DNA from: Sulfitobacter sp. S190
Lineage (GTDB): Bacteria; Pseudomonadota; Alphaproteobacteria; Rhodobacterales; Rhodobacteraceae
Direction: 5' to 3'
NCBI RefSeq assembly: GCF_025141935.1
Contig: NZ_CP081120.1
Coordinates: 2,542,001-2,606,000 of the forward strand
DNA length: 64,000 bases
The notes below the pieces were generated by a model. That model saw only the letters and a program-made list of their open reading frames with translations, did no database searches and was not told where the DNA came from. The position numbers and the translations under genes were made by a program. The number at the start of each line of letters is the position of its first letter. Within the stretch, counting starts at the first letter, position 1. Below are positions 16,829-25,967 of the stretch, piece by piece.

Positions 16829-19800
16829 CTAGATGATGACCGGAATTTCGCTGTCGATGATCAATGTACCTTCGGCGCCCACGGCATAGACATTGTAGGT
16901 CTGGCCACCCACATCCTGCGTGCCCTGCAGCGTGCCGTTCTCGATGGTCACCTGATCTTCGGAAGAGCCGTGAATGGTCAGCGTGTTGCTCTGCGTCGAC
17001 AGCGCCAGCAGGCTGGCTTCGTCGATCACGACACTGGCCGCTTCGGCGAAATCGAGATCGAGGTTCTCGATCTGGTACTCGCCCAGCGCCAAACTGCTCA
17101 GATCCACCGCACTGGTGGCGCTTTCATCGTCGAGCACCAGATAGGTGCCGCTGGTGTTGCCCGCAGCATCGGTGGCATTCACGATCAGCTGCGATCCGTT
17201 CGGCACATTGTCGTCAAAGGCGAAATCGGTCTCGCCGCGCAGGGTGTTGAACCCCGACATGCCGTCGACATCGCTGATCGATCCGTTTTCGGCCACCTGC
17301 ACGATGGACACATCATCGGTGCTGTCCATCTCGGCCTCGATCGAAATGCCGCGGATGCCGTCGCCGCCGCGCGTGAAGGACGCGATCACCGGCCCGTCCG
17401 GCGCATCGGTATCGATGGCCAGTGTGTCGGAAATGGTGGCCACGTTGCCCACCGCATCCGTCGCCGTCACGGTAATCTCGGCCGCGTATTCGCCCGCGCG
17501 CACGGCGCTCGCCGGAATGGCCAGCGACCAGTTGCCAGCCGCATCGACCTGCGCCGCATAACTCGTGCCGTCAAAGGTCACCTCGACGGTCGATCCCGCT
17601 TCGACCGCGCCGCCCAGATCAATGCCGGTGGCAGCCTCGGCCGCGTTCAGCGTGTTGTCCGCGCCCGCGCTGTTGCTGGTCAGGGCCAGCGGATCAACCT
17701 GCGTATCGACGGCAACGGTATCGGTGATCGTGGCGACATTGCCCGCCGCATCGGTGGCGGTCACGCTGATATCGGCGTCATAGGTGCCTGCCGCCAGCGC
17801 AGAGCTGTCGAAGGTGGCGGTCCAGTTGCCCGCGGCGTCCACAGGCGCGTTCACCGTCTGGTTGCCCAGCGTGACCGAAACCGAAACGGAGCCCACTTCG
17901 GAGGTGCCGCTGACCGCAAAGCCCGCCGCACTTTCGGCGGCGTTGACGATACCGTCCGCCGTCACCGCATCGGCGGCCACCGACAGGTTGTCGACACGGG
18001 TGTCGACCTGCACGCTGTCGCTCGCCGACCGGCTGTTGCCATAGGCATCCGTGGTCGTTGCCGTGATATCGGCGGTGTATACGCCCGCGGCCACATCAGA
18101 GGCGGCAAAATACGCTTCCCAGTTGCCCGATCCGTCGGCAACCACGGAATGCGTCACACCCGCCATCGTAACGTCGACAACAGCGCCCGCATCCGCGGTG
18201 CCCGTCAGAACCACACCATCGCTGGCTTCGGCTTCGTTGACGACATCGTCGCCCTCGACCGGCGCGCTGTCGATCGTCAGAACGCCGGCTTCGGTATCCA
18301 CCGTAACTGTCGTGCTGGCCGTGTCGGAGTTGCCCGCCGCATCCGTGGCGGTGGCGGTCATGGTGGTGGTGTAGGTGCCGCCCGCTACGCTTCCGGCGGC
18401 AAATGTGGCGGTCCAGCTGCCGTCGGCGGCCACAACCGCGCTCTGGCTGACGCCGCCCAGTTCGACAACCACGGTCGACCCCGCTTCGGTCTGGCCCGAA
18501 ACGACGAGCGGCTGACCCGCCTCTTCTGCATTGATGACGCCATCGCTGCCGCCGTGGGTCGACGTGATCGCATGGGCATTGACCAATGTGTCGACCTCGA
18601 AACTGCCCGAGGTGGACGCGGTGTTGCCCGCGGTATCGGTGGCCACGACGCTGACGCTGCCGTCATATTCGCCCGTGGCAATCTCGCTGGAGGAGAATTC
18701 CGCGCTCCACGTGCCCGAACCGGTCGCGGTGACAATGTGGGTCACGCTGCCCACGGTCACCTCGACGGTCGATCCCGCCTGCGCGGTGCCGGTAAAGCTG
18801 ACGCCGCCCGACCGCTCGACACCGTTGATGACACCGTCGCCGCCCACGCTGGCGGTATCGACGGTCACGGATGTCACCGTGTCGACCACAAGCGTTTCGG
18901 TCGCGGTCGAACTGTTGCCAAAGCTGTCGGTGCTGACCAGCGTCACGTCGGTGCTGTATTCACCGCCCTGCAAGACACCGGCCTCCCAGACCACGTTCCA
19001 CGTGCCGTCCGCGCCCACGACCGTGCTGCGGGTCTCGCCCGCGATCGTGACGTCCAGCTGTGCGCCCGCTTCGCCGGTGCCCGAAATGCTGACACCGCTG
19101 CCAAAGCTGTCTTCGTTGAAGAAATCTCCTGTGGATTCAGTGCCTTGCGTGACCGTAACGGTCGGCGCCGTGGTGTCGATCACGAATGCGGGTCCGTCCA
19201 GCACCGTGTCGTTGCCATCGGGGTCCGTGACAGTCACGACCGCCTCGTAATTCCCGTCGACGGGAAAGTTGTCGCCCTCGAATGTGCCGGTGAACCTGCC
19301 GTCTTCGTCGATCACGGTCGACACGACCTTGTCGCCCACCGTGATATCGACGGTCCAGCCCGGCTCGCCGCCGCCCGAAATCGTCAATGTCGGCTCGCCG
19401 ATGCCGTTGATGTCTGCAGAGCTGTCGGCGTCGTCGACAAACGGCGCGTTCGTGGCGTCGCCGTCACTGCCGCTGCCGCCCGCGATCCCGCCGACAATCG
19501 CCGCACCGCCCAGACCGGCCGCCACTGCCGCGCCGCCGCCCAGAAGGCTGCCGCCCCCCAGAAGAGCCGCACCCAGCATCGACACCTCGTCACCGTCCTG
19601 TGCCAGTTCGACACCGGCAACTTCGGTATTGCCCAGAAAGATCAGATCGTCGGACGGGCTCCACTTGCCCCATTCCTCGGTCGGGCCGTACTGCGCATAA
19701 AGGTTGCCTTCGCCGGCTTCGACAAAGCTCACTTCGTTGAGATAGCCATCGGCCGATACGAACAGGCGGTTCGCCTCGCCCGTCTCGTTGAAGAAGTTGT

Positions 19801-20005
19801 CGATGGTGATCACGCGGCCATCGGCCATGGTGATGATCAACTGATCCCCGTTGCGGATCTGGCTGGCAAAATCGGATTGCCGTGCGTTGATGGAAATTTC
19901 CTGACCCGCGCCTGCCACGATCGTCTGGTTCTGCGTTTCCGCCGCGATCTCGCCACGTTGCAAACCGCCCGCTTGATCGCGGACGACGAAATTAATCGCC
20001 TTCAT
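16829..20005 (-). CDS. LapA/BapA-like secreted adhesin with seven Ig-like repeats
   Basis: A 1058-residue acidic cell-surface protein. Residues 1-140 resemble the BapA/LapA N-terminal retention module (MKAINFVVRDQAGG, DQLIITMADGRVITIDNFF). A Gly/Ala-rich hydrophobic stretch (about 145-178) contains VAAG, comparable with the AAG site cut by LapG proteases. Seven Ig-like repeats of about 98 residues span 200-866, each ending in a V(D/A)xDT-type motif. Residues 867-1058 form a C-terminal domain with LTIHGSSEDQVTIENG and a hydrophobic IPVII end, as in type I secretion targets. No Sec signal and no obvious RTX nonapeptides. The TolC, ABC and HlyD genes follow on the same strand. Confidence 0.85.
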   Translation of the reverse strand: MKAINFVVRDQAGGLQRGEIAAETQNQTIVAGAGQEISINARQSDFASQIRNGDQLIITMADGRVITIDNFFNETGEANRLFVSADGYLNEVSFVEAGEGNLYAQYGPTEEWGKWSPSDDLIFLGNTEVAGVELAQDGDEVSMLGAALLGGGSLLGGGAAVAAGLGGAAIVGGIAGGSGSDGDATNAPFVDDADSSADINGIGEPTLTISGGGEPGWTVDITVGDKVVSTVIDEDGRFTGTFEGDNFPVDGNYEAVVTVTDPDGNDTVLDGPAFVIDTTAPTVTVTQGTESTGDFFNEDSFGSGVSISGTGEAGAQLDVTIAGETRSTVVGADGTWNVVWEAGVLQGGEYSTDVTLVSTDSFGNSSTATETLVVDTVTSVTVDTASVGGDGVINGVERSGGVSFTGTAQAGSTVEVTVGSVTHIVTATGSGTWSAEFSSSEIATGEYDGSVSVVATDTAGNTASTSGSFEVDTLVNAHAITSTHGGSDGVINAEEAGQPLVVSGQTEAGSTVVVELGGVSQSAVVAADGSWTATFAAGSVAGGTYTTTMTATATDAAGNSDTASTTVTVDTEAGVLTIDSAPVEGDDVVNEAEASDGVVLTGTADAGAVVDVTMAGVTHSVVADGSGNWEAYFAASDVAAGVYTADITATTTDAYGNSRSASDSVQVDTRVDNLSVAADAVTADGIVNAAESAAGFAVSGTSEVGSVSVSVTLGNQTVNAPVDAAGNWTATFDSSALAAGTYDADISVTATDAAGNVATITDTVAVDTQVDPLALTSNSAGADNTLNAAEAATGIDLGGAVEAGSTVEVTFDGTSYAAQVDAAGNWSLAIPASAVRAGEYAAEITVTATDAVGNVATISDTLAIDTDAPDGPVIASFTRGGDGIRGISIEAEMDSTDDVSIVQVAENGSISDVDGMSGFNTLRGETDFAFDDNVPNGSQLIVNATDAAGNTSGTYLVLDDESATSAVDLSSLALGEYQIENLDLDFAEAASVVIDEASLLALSTQSNTLTIHGSSEDQVTIENGTLQGTQDVGGQTYNVYAVGAEGTLIIDSEIPVII
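17410..19408 (-). repeat. Seven tandem Ig-like protein repeats inside the adhesin
   Basis: Repeat boundaries fall at VDT/IDT-type motifs near residues 275, 375, 471, 570, 668, 767 and 865, giving periods of 96-100 residues. Five inner repeats share an acidic D(G/N/D)xxNxxE loop (for example GGDGVINGVE, GSDGVINAEE, EGDDVVNEAE, TADGIVNAAE, GADNTLNAAE), a candidate Ca2+ site. Similarity is at protein level; the DNA copies are diverged, so this is not a recent expansion. Confidence 0.8.
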
Positions 20006-20362
20006 TGTACTACCACTCTACCTCGAAGTGCCCGTCTTGCGCGGGTCACCGCTTCTTTGATTTGTTTTACTGCTTTCCGGACCGTTCGAGCGTTCCGTGA
20101 ATTCACCGTTATTGCGCTTTACATAGGCAGCAAACTGCCGAACGGTCTAGTATTTTATTACACAATATTTCCCCTCGACCGGCACAGTGTTGGCGAATGG
20201 CAACAAATCCACCCTCGCGTTGGCCGGCCCTCTCCCCCAGATTGCGGAAACCGGATTTTCGCGCCTTTCCAGCGCGGTAACGGCGGTGCGCGTCTGTTTT
20301 CATTGACACACGCCGCCGCCACCCATCACGATGCGCGCAATGTGCATAAAGACGGTGCTGCC
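20006..20362. promoter_or_regulatory. Divergent intergenic region with a 9-bp inverted repeat
   Basis: 357 bases without a supported gene, between the adhesin (minus) and the CocE-like gene (plus). It must hold promoters for both. A perfect inverted repeat GACCGTTCG (20080-20088) / CGAACGGTC (20139-20147) is separated by 50 bases, next to an AT-rich stretch (20148-20172). A TTGACA lies at 20303-20308 on the plus strand, but I see no convincing -10 partner. No riboswitch or small RNA is recognisable. Confidence 0.5.
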
Positions 20363-22345
20363 ATGAATACCCTGCCCGACGTGATCGAATACCCCGACGA
20401 GGCCATCGTGCTGGCCTGCGGGACGCGGCTCTCGGCGCGCGTCTGGCGCCCCGCGGGCAGCGATAACACCCCCGTGCCCGCGATCCTCGAATATCTGCCC
20501 TACCGCAAGCGCGACGGCACCTGCGCGCGCGATGCGCTGACCCACCCCTATTTTGCCGCGCGCGGCTATGCCTGCCTGCGGGTGGACATCCGCGGCAACG
20601 GCGACAGCCACGGCATCATGACGGATGAATACACCGAACAGGAACTGTCGGACGCCGAAGAGGTGATCGCATGGATCGCGGCGCAGCCGTGGTGCAGCGG
20701 CAAGGTGGGGATGATGGGGATCAGCTGGGGCGGTTTCAACAGCCTACAGGTCGCCGCCCGCGCGCCCGAGCCGCTGGCCGCGATCATCACGCTGTGCTCG
20801 ACCGTCGACCGTTTCGCCGACGACATCCACTACAAGGGCGGCTGCCTGCTGAACGAAAACCTCGGCTGGGGCGCGACCATGTGGAGCTATTCCAGCCGCG
20901 CGCCCGATCCCGCCCTGCGCCCCGACTGGCGCGAAATGTGGCTGCAACGGCTGGAGGCGGAACCCTTCCTGCCCTCGGTCTGGCTGCGCCATCAACGGCG
21001 CGATGCCTACTGGCAGCACGGTTCGGTCTGCGAGGACATCAGCGCCATCAAGGCCAAGGTGCTGGCCATCGGGGGCTGGGGCGACGCCTACAAGAACGCG
21101 GTGCCGCACCTGGTCGAGGCTCTGCCGGGGGCCAAGGGCATCGTCGGCCCGTGGGTGCATAAATATCCCCATTTCGCCGTGCCCGAACCGCGCATCGGGT
21201 TCCTGCAAGAGGCCCTGCGCTGGTGGGACCGCTGGCTGCGCGACATCGACACCGGCGTGGAGGACGACCCCGATTACCGCGCCTACCTGATGGACGGAGT
21301 GCGGCCCGCGACATGGTACACCACACGACCGGGGCGCTGGATCGCCGAAGACAGCGGCGCGACCAGCCACCTGCCGCGCAGAACGCTGCACCTGACGGAC
21401 ACGGGCCTGCACGACAGCGCCGCACCGCTCACGCGCACCGTGGCCTCCCCCGCCCACTGCGGCGCACAGTCGGGCGAATACTGCGCCATCTGGCTCGGCC
21501 CCGAAATGCCCGGCGACCAACGTCCCGACGATGCCCTCTCGGCCTGTTTCGACAGCGCCCCGCACGACAGCGACCTCGATATCGTCGGCGCGCCGCAGGT
21601 GACGCTGACGCTGGCCGCGTCGCACGCTCAGGCACAGGTGGCGGTGCGGCTCAACCACGTGCATCCCGACGGGGCCAGCACCCGCATCACCTACGGCGTG
21701 CTCAACCTCAGCCACCGCGACGATCCGGTGACACCCGCGCCGATGACGCCGGGGGCCGCCACGACCCTGACAATCCCGCTCGATCATATCGCCTACCGGC
21801 TGCCCGCGGGGCACCGGCTGCGGGTGGCCGTCTCCACCGCCTACTGGCCGCTGATCTGGCCCGCGCCGCAGGCGACCGAACTGACGCTCACCGCCGGACA
21901 CCTCGATCTTCCCTTGCGCGCGCCCGCCACCTCGGACGAGGCGCATTTTCCGCCGCCCGAAGCCGCCGATCCGTGGCAAACCGAAGAAATCCGCCCCCCC
22001 GCCCATGTGCGGCGACAGGAAACCGACATGACCACCGGCGTTGTATCTTTGGTGATCGAGGACGATTTCGGCAAACTGCGCGACGGCGACCACGGGCTGA
22101 TCACCGGCAGCGTGGCGCGTGAGCGCTGGGACATCCACCCCGACGATCCGCTCTCGGCCCGCGGCCAGTGCCACTGGAGCGACGAGCTGCAGCGCGGGTC
22201 CACATCCCTGCGCACCGAAACCCGCTGCGAGATGTGGTCGGACGCCACGCATTTCCACATGACCGCACGGCTGGAGGCATGGGAAAATGGCGCGCTGATC
22301 TACGAACGCGACGTCGAAGACCGCGTGCCGCGCGATCACATGTGA
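20363..22345 (+). CDS. CocE/NonD (X-Pro dipeptidyl-peptidase S15) family hydrolase
   Basis: A 660-residue alpha/beta hydrolase. The nucleophile elbow is GMMGISWGGF with Ser121; the preceding RVDIRGNGDS (about 73-82) and a His in GPWVHKYPH near residue 263 fit the catalytic set. The second half is a beta-rich jelly-roll domain as in cocaine esterase. Family members cleave acyl esters, glutaryl-cephalosporins or X-Pro peptides. ATG 20363 starts MNTLPDVIEYPDEAI; the frame is open far upstream, but that part is antisense to the adhesin and not real. It lies 134 bases before a peptide-type ABC importer, probably working on its substrate. Confidence 0.88.
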   Translation: MNTLPDVIEYPDEAIVLACGTRLSARVWRPAGSDNTPVPAILEYLPYRKRDGTCARDALTHPYFAARGYACLRVDIRGNGDSHGIMTDEYTEQELSDAEEVIAWIAAQPWCSGKVGMMGISWGGFNSLQVAARAPEPLAAIITLCSTVDRFADDIHYKGGCLLNENLGWGATMWSYSSRAPDPALRPDWREMWLQRLEAEPFLPSVWLRHQRRDAYWQHGSVCEDISAIKAKVLAIGGWGDAYKNAVPHLVEALPGAKGIVGPWVHKYPHFAVPEPRIGFLQEALRWWDRWLRDIDTGVEDDPDYRAYLMDGVRPATWYTTRPGRWIAEDSGATSHLPRRTLHLTDTGLHDSAAPLTRTVASPAHCGAQSGEYCAIWLGPEMPGDQRPDDALSACFDSAPHDSDLDIVGAPQVTLTLAASHAQAQVAVRLNHVHPDGASTRITYGVLNLSHRDDPVTPAPMTPGAATTLTIPLDHIAYRLPAGHRLRVAVSTAYWPLIWPAPQATELTLTAGHLDLPLRAPATSDEAHFPPPEAADPWQTEEIRPPAHVRRQETDMTTGVVSLVIEDDFGKLRDGDHGLITGSVARERWDIHPDDPLSARGQCHWSDELQRGSTSLRTETRCEMWSDATHFHMTARLEAWENGALIYERDVEDRVPRDHM

Positions 22346-22479
22346 CCCGCGCGCACCCCCCCGCCACGGGAAAAAAAGGGTTATTCACCTTGCCGATAGG
22401 CCGCAAATGCGCAACCCTCCGGCATCATCGAAGAAACGCGCCCGCCAACGAGGTGCGATTCCAACACGGGAGACACACT

Positions 22480-24084
22480 ATGAAAGATCAACTGCAATCC
22501 ATGACGGCCAAGGTGGCCGCCGGTGCCATGACGCGCCGTGATTTCATCGCACGTGCCGCGGCCCTCGGCGTGACCGCCGCCGTCGCCAACTCCATGCTCG
22601 CGCAGGCCGCGCAGGCCGATGGCCACGCAAAACCCGTCGCGGGCGGCACGTTCCGCATGGGCGCGCAGGGCGGCGAAAGCACCAACACGCAAGATCCCGC
22701 AAGCTGGGCCTCGGACGTGCCGATCCTGATTGGCCGCCTCTGGGGCGAGACCCTCGTGCGCGTCGAACCGACGGGCGAGCTCTCCGGTCTGGTCGCCGAA
22801 AGCTGGGAAGGCTCGGCCGACGCCAAGACGTGGACCTTCACGGTGCGCAACGGGATCACCTTCTCCGATGGCAGCGAAGTGACCGGCGACGACGTGCTGA
22901 AAACGATGGAGCGTCACTCCAACGAAGAATCCAAATCCGGTGCTCTGGGCATCATGAATGGCATCGAGAGCATGTCCGCAGATGGTCGGACATTTACCGT
23001 CAACCTTGGGACCGGCAACGCCGACCTGCCCTATCTGATGGCTGACTATCACCTGATGATCCAGCCGGGCGGCGGTTTCGACAATCCCACGGCGGCCATC
23101 GGCACCGGTGCCTACACGCTTGAGTCCGATGAACCGGGCGTGCGTGCGGTCGCGAAGCGCCGCGAAGGGTACTGGGGCGGCGATCAGACTGAAACCGCCC
23201 ATTACGATACCGTCGAGGTACTCACGCTGAACGATGCAACCGCGCGCACTGCGGCCCTGCAATCGGGTCAGGTCGACGCCATCAACCGCGTGGAGCCCAA
23301 GATCGCCAAGCTTCTGGACCGGGCACCTACTGTCAATGTCGTGAACGTATCGGGTCGGGGCCACTACGTCTTCATTATGCACATCGATTCGGCGCCATTC
23401 GACAACAACGAGCTTCGCCTCGCGCTCAAGCACGCGATCAACCGGCAGGAAATGGTCGACAAGATCCTGCAGGGCTACGGCGGCGTCGGCAACGACATGC
23501 CCATCAATGCGGCCTATCCCCTGTTCGATGAGACGATCCCCCAGCGTGAGTTCGATCTGGAAAAAGCCAGCATTCACTACAAGAAATCCGGCCACGATGG
23601 CTCGCCCATCATCCTGCGCACCGCCGATGGCGCCTTCCCGGGTGCGGTCGATGCCGCCGCCCTCTTCCAGCAGTCAGCGCAGGCCGCAGGCATCCCGCTG
23701 GAAATCAAGCGTGAGCCAAACGACGGGTACTGGTCGGAAGTCTGGAACGTGCAGCCTTTCTGCGCCTCCTACTGGGGTGGCCGCCCCGTGCAGGACCAGA
23801 TGTACACCACCGCCTATCTGTCCACCGCGGACTGGAACGACACCCGCTGGAAGCGCGATGAATTCGACGCGATGCTGCTGGAAGCCCGTGCCGAGCTCGA
23901 CATCGAGAAGCGCAAGGAGATCTACTCCAAAATGGGTCGCATGCTGAACGAAGAAGGCGGTCTGATCCTGCCGATGTTCAACGATTTCATCGACGGTGTA
24001 TCTGCCGAAGTGCAGGGCTACGAAGGCGATCCGAACGGCGACCTGATGAACTACTACGCTTTCAAAGAGACCTGGAAAGCGTAA
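22480..24084 (+). CDS. Oligopeptide-type ABC transporter substrate-binding protein (family 5)
   Basis: A 534-residue periplasmic binding protein of the DppA/OppA class. The leader begins with a twin-Arg motif (TRRDFIARAAALGV) and ends AQAAQADG, suggesting Tat export and cleavage near residue 47. Family-5 landmarks include GTFRMG at the mature start, LVAESWEGSADAKTWTFTVR and a FYFKVE-like end region. Ligand could be a di/oligopeptide or another small amide, not decidable. ATG 22480 follows GGGAGA; the permease gene starts 7 bases after the stop. Confidence 0.9.
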   Translation: MKDQLQSMTAKVAAGAMTRRDFIARAAALGVTAAVANSMLAQAAQADGHAKPVAGGTFRMGAQGGESTNTQDPASWASDVPILIGRLWGETLVRVEPTGELSGLVAESWEGSADAKTWTFTVRNGITFSDGSEVTGDDVLKTMERHSNEESKSGALGIMNGIESMSADGRTFTVNLGTGNADLPYLMADYHLMIQPGGGFDNPTAAIGTGAYTLESDEPGVRAVAKRREGYWGGDQTETAHYDTVEVLTLNDATARTAALQSGQVDAINRVEPKIAKLLDRAPTVNVVNVSGRGHYVFIMHIDSAPFDNNELRLALKHAINRQEMVDKILQGYGGVGNDMPINAAYPLFDETIPQREFDLEKASIHYKKSGHDGSPIILRTADGAFPGAVDAAALFQQSAQAAGIPLEIKREPNDGYWSEVWNVQPFCASYWGGRPVQDQMYTTAYLSTADWNDTRWKRDEFDAMLLEARAELDIEKRKEIYSKMGRMLNEEGGLILPMFNDFIDGVSAEVQGYEGDPNGDLMNYYAFKETWKA

Positions 24085-24091
24085 CCGGATC

Positions 24092-25048
24092 ATGGGTCCC
24101 ATACTCTCACTGGTTGCCCAGCGCCTCGCGCTGGGCATCCTGCTCCTCTTTGCCGCCTCGATCCTCATCTTTGCCGGGACCACCATGCTGCCCGGCGACG
24201 TGGCGCAACAAATCCTCGGTCAGGGGGCCACACCGCAGGCGCTCGAAAACCTGCGCGCCGCACTGGGCCTGAACGACCCGCCGGTCACCCGCTACTTCAA
24301 CTGGCTGGGCGGCGTGCTGCAGGGCGATCTGGGCACCGCACTGACCAATGGCCGCGACATCGCCGAAAGCATCGGCGGGCGGCTCAAGAATACCATGTTC
24401 CTCGCCTTCTGGGCCGCCGCCGTTTCGGTGCCGCTGGCCATCTTTCTGGGCCTTCTTGCCGTACGCTACAAAGACCGCTGGCCGGACAAGCTGATCTCCG
24501 GGGTCACGCTGACCACCATCTCGATCCCCGAATTCATGATCGGCTACATCCTGATCTACTGGCTGGCGATCAAGCTGCGCTGGTTCCCTTCCGTGGCGCT
24601 GATGAACGATTCCATGAGCCTTGGCGAAAAGCTCAACGCCATCGCCATTCCGGTTATGGTGCTGACGCTGGTGGTGCTGGCCCACATGATGCGCATGACC
24701 CGCGCGGCCATCCTCAACGTGATGCAATCGGCCTATATCGAAACCGCCGAGCTCAAGGGGCTGCGGCTGCTCACGGTGATCCGCAAACACGCCTTTCCCA
24801 ACGCGGTCGCGCCCATCGTCAACGTGGTGATGATCAACATGGCCTATCTCGTCGTGGGGGTCGTGGTGATCGAAGTGGTCTTTGCCTATCCCGGCATGGG
24901 GCAATACCTCGTGGACCACGTCAGCAAACGCGATGTGCCGGTGGTGCAGGCCTGCGGGCTGATCTTTGCCGCCGTCTATATCGGGCTTAACCTGGTGGCC
25001 GACATCGTGTCGATCGTGACCAACCCGCGGCTGAGGCACCCCAAATGA
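24092..25048 (+). CDS. Oligopeptide-type ABC transporter permease (DppB-like)
   Basis: A 318-residue inner-membrane permease with about six spans. The N-terminal region ALGLNDPPVTRYFNWLGGVLQGDLG is the signature of DppB/OppB proteins, and RAAILNVMQSAYIETAELKGL with AVAPIVN is the EAA loop that contacts the ATPase. The start ATG is 7 bases after the binding-protein gene. Its stop codon TGA lies within a perfect 11-bp hairpin, see the separate entry. Confidence 0.93.
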   Translation: MGPILSLVAQRLALGILLLFAASILIFAGTTMLPGDVAQQILGQGATPQALENLRAALGLNDPPVTRYFNWLGGVLQGDLGTALTNGRDIAESIGGRLKNTMFLAFWAAAVSVPLAIFLGLLAVRYKDRWPDKLISGVTLTTISIPEFMIGYILIYWLAIKLRWFPSVALMNDSMSLGEKLNAIAIPVMVLTLVVLAHMMRMTRAAILNVMQSAYIETAELKGLRLLTVIRKHAFPNAVAPIVNVVMINMAYLVVGVVVIEVVFAYPGMGQYLVDHVSKRDVPVVQACGLIFAAVYIGLNLVADIVSIVTNPRLRHPK

Positions 25049-25070
25049 AAAATCCCCGAATTTTTCATTT
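25043..25070 (+). other. Perfect 11-bp stem-loop spanning the DppB-like stop codon
   Basis: AAATGAAAAAT (25043-25053), loop CCCCGA, ATTTTTCATTT (25060-25070). The TGA stop of the permease is part of the left arm. It is followed by CGTGCG rather than a T run, so it is not a typical intrinsic terminator. It sits in the only long gap (103 bases) of an otherwise tightly packed operon, which fits an mRNA-processing or 3'-protecting element between the two permease genes. Confidence 0.6.
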
Positions 25071-25151
25071 CGTGCGACCACGCGTCTTTGCATCGCAAAG
25101 GTGCCGGGAGGCACTCGGTAGCTATTCCGGGAACCATAGGACCCGTACCCC

Positions 25152-25967
25152 ATGATCCGCATTCCACCCGCCGCCCTGATCGGGCTGTTCTTCACCGCCG
25201 TGTTCTTCTTCTGCGCCATCTTCGCGCCCTTCATCGCCCCCTACGGCATGGCCGAGGTCGTGGGCGACGTGTGGGAGCCGCCCTCGGACCGGTTCCGCCT
25301 CGGCACCGACAGCATCGGGCGCGACCTGCTCAGCCGGATGATCTGGGGCGGGCGCACCACCATCTTCATTGCCACCGCCGCCACCGTGCTGAGCTTCGTG
25401 ACCGGATCGGTGCTGGGCTTCTTCGCCGCCGTGTCGGGCGGCTGGATCGACCAGCTGCTCAGCCGCTTTGTCGATCTCATCATGTCGATCCCCTCGCTGA
25501 TCTTCGCGCTGGTGGTGCTGTCGGTGATGCCGACCACCATCGTGACGCTGATCGTGCTGATGGGGCTGCTGGACAGCACGCGGGTCTACCGGCTGGCCCG
25601 GGCTGTGGCGGTGGACATCACGGTGATGGACTACGTCGAGGCCGCGCGCCTGCGGGGCGAAAAGATCTGGTGGATCATCTTCCGCGAAACCCTGCCCAAT
25701 GCGCTGTCGCCGCTGGTGGCCGAAATGGGGCTGCGGTTCATCTTCATGGTGCTTTTCGTGTCGACACTGTCGTTTCTGGGGCTGGGCGTGCAACCGCCGC
25801 AGGCCGACTGGGGCGGCATCGTGAAAGAAAACAAGGAAGGCATCAACTACGGCATTTCCGCCGCCCTCTATCCGGCGGTGGCCATCGCGGTGCTGTGCAT
25901 TTCGATCAATCTGGTGGCCGACTGGATCCTCAGCCGCACCACCTCGCTGAAAGGGGGCCGGGGATGA
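25152..25967 (+). CDS. Oligopeptide-type ABC transporter permease (DppC-like)
   Basis: A 271-residue inner-membrane permease. DppC/OppC features: FRLGTDSIGRDLLSRMIWGGRTTIF after the first span, then the EAA loop DYVEAARLRGEKIWWIIFRETLPN. It follows the first permease by 103 bases and overlaps the ATPase gene by an ATGA. It pairs with the DppB-like protein to form the import channel. Confidence 0.93.
   Translation: MIRIPPAALIGLFFTAVFFFCAIFAPFIAPYGMAEVVGDVWEPPSDRFRLGTDSIGRDLLSRMIWGGRTTIFIATAATVLSFVTGSVLGFFAAVSGGWIDQLLSRFVDLIMSIPSLIFALVVLSVMPTTIVTLIVLMGLLDSTRVYRLARAVAVDITVMDYVEAARLRGEKIWWIIFRETLPNALSPLVAEMGLRFIFMVLFVSTLSFLGLGVQPPQADWGGIVKENKEGINYGISAALYPAVAIAVLCISINLVADWILSRTTSLKGGRG

Noticed and set aside
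17410..19408. Tandem repeats considered as CRISPR or DNA satellite
   Set aside because: Repeats of about 295 bp are similar at protein level only, remain in frame and contain no short conserved direct repeat with spacers.
16775..20362. A plus-strand frame of about 1200 codons joined in frame to the CocE-like gene
   Set aside because: It is the antisense shadow of the adhesin, created by high GC and repeat structure. The translation is low-complexity Arg/His/Gly-rich, while the minus strand shows clear Ig-like repeats. The CocE gene begins at ATG 20363.
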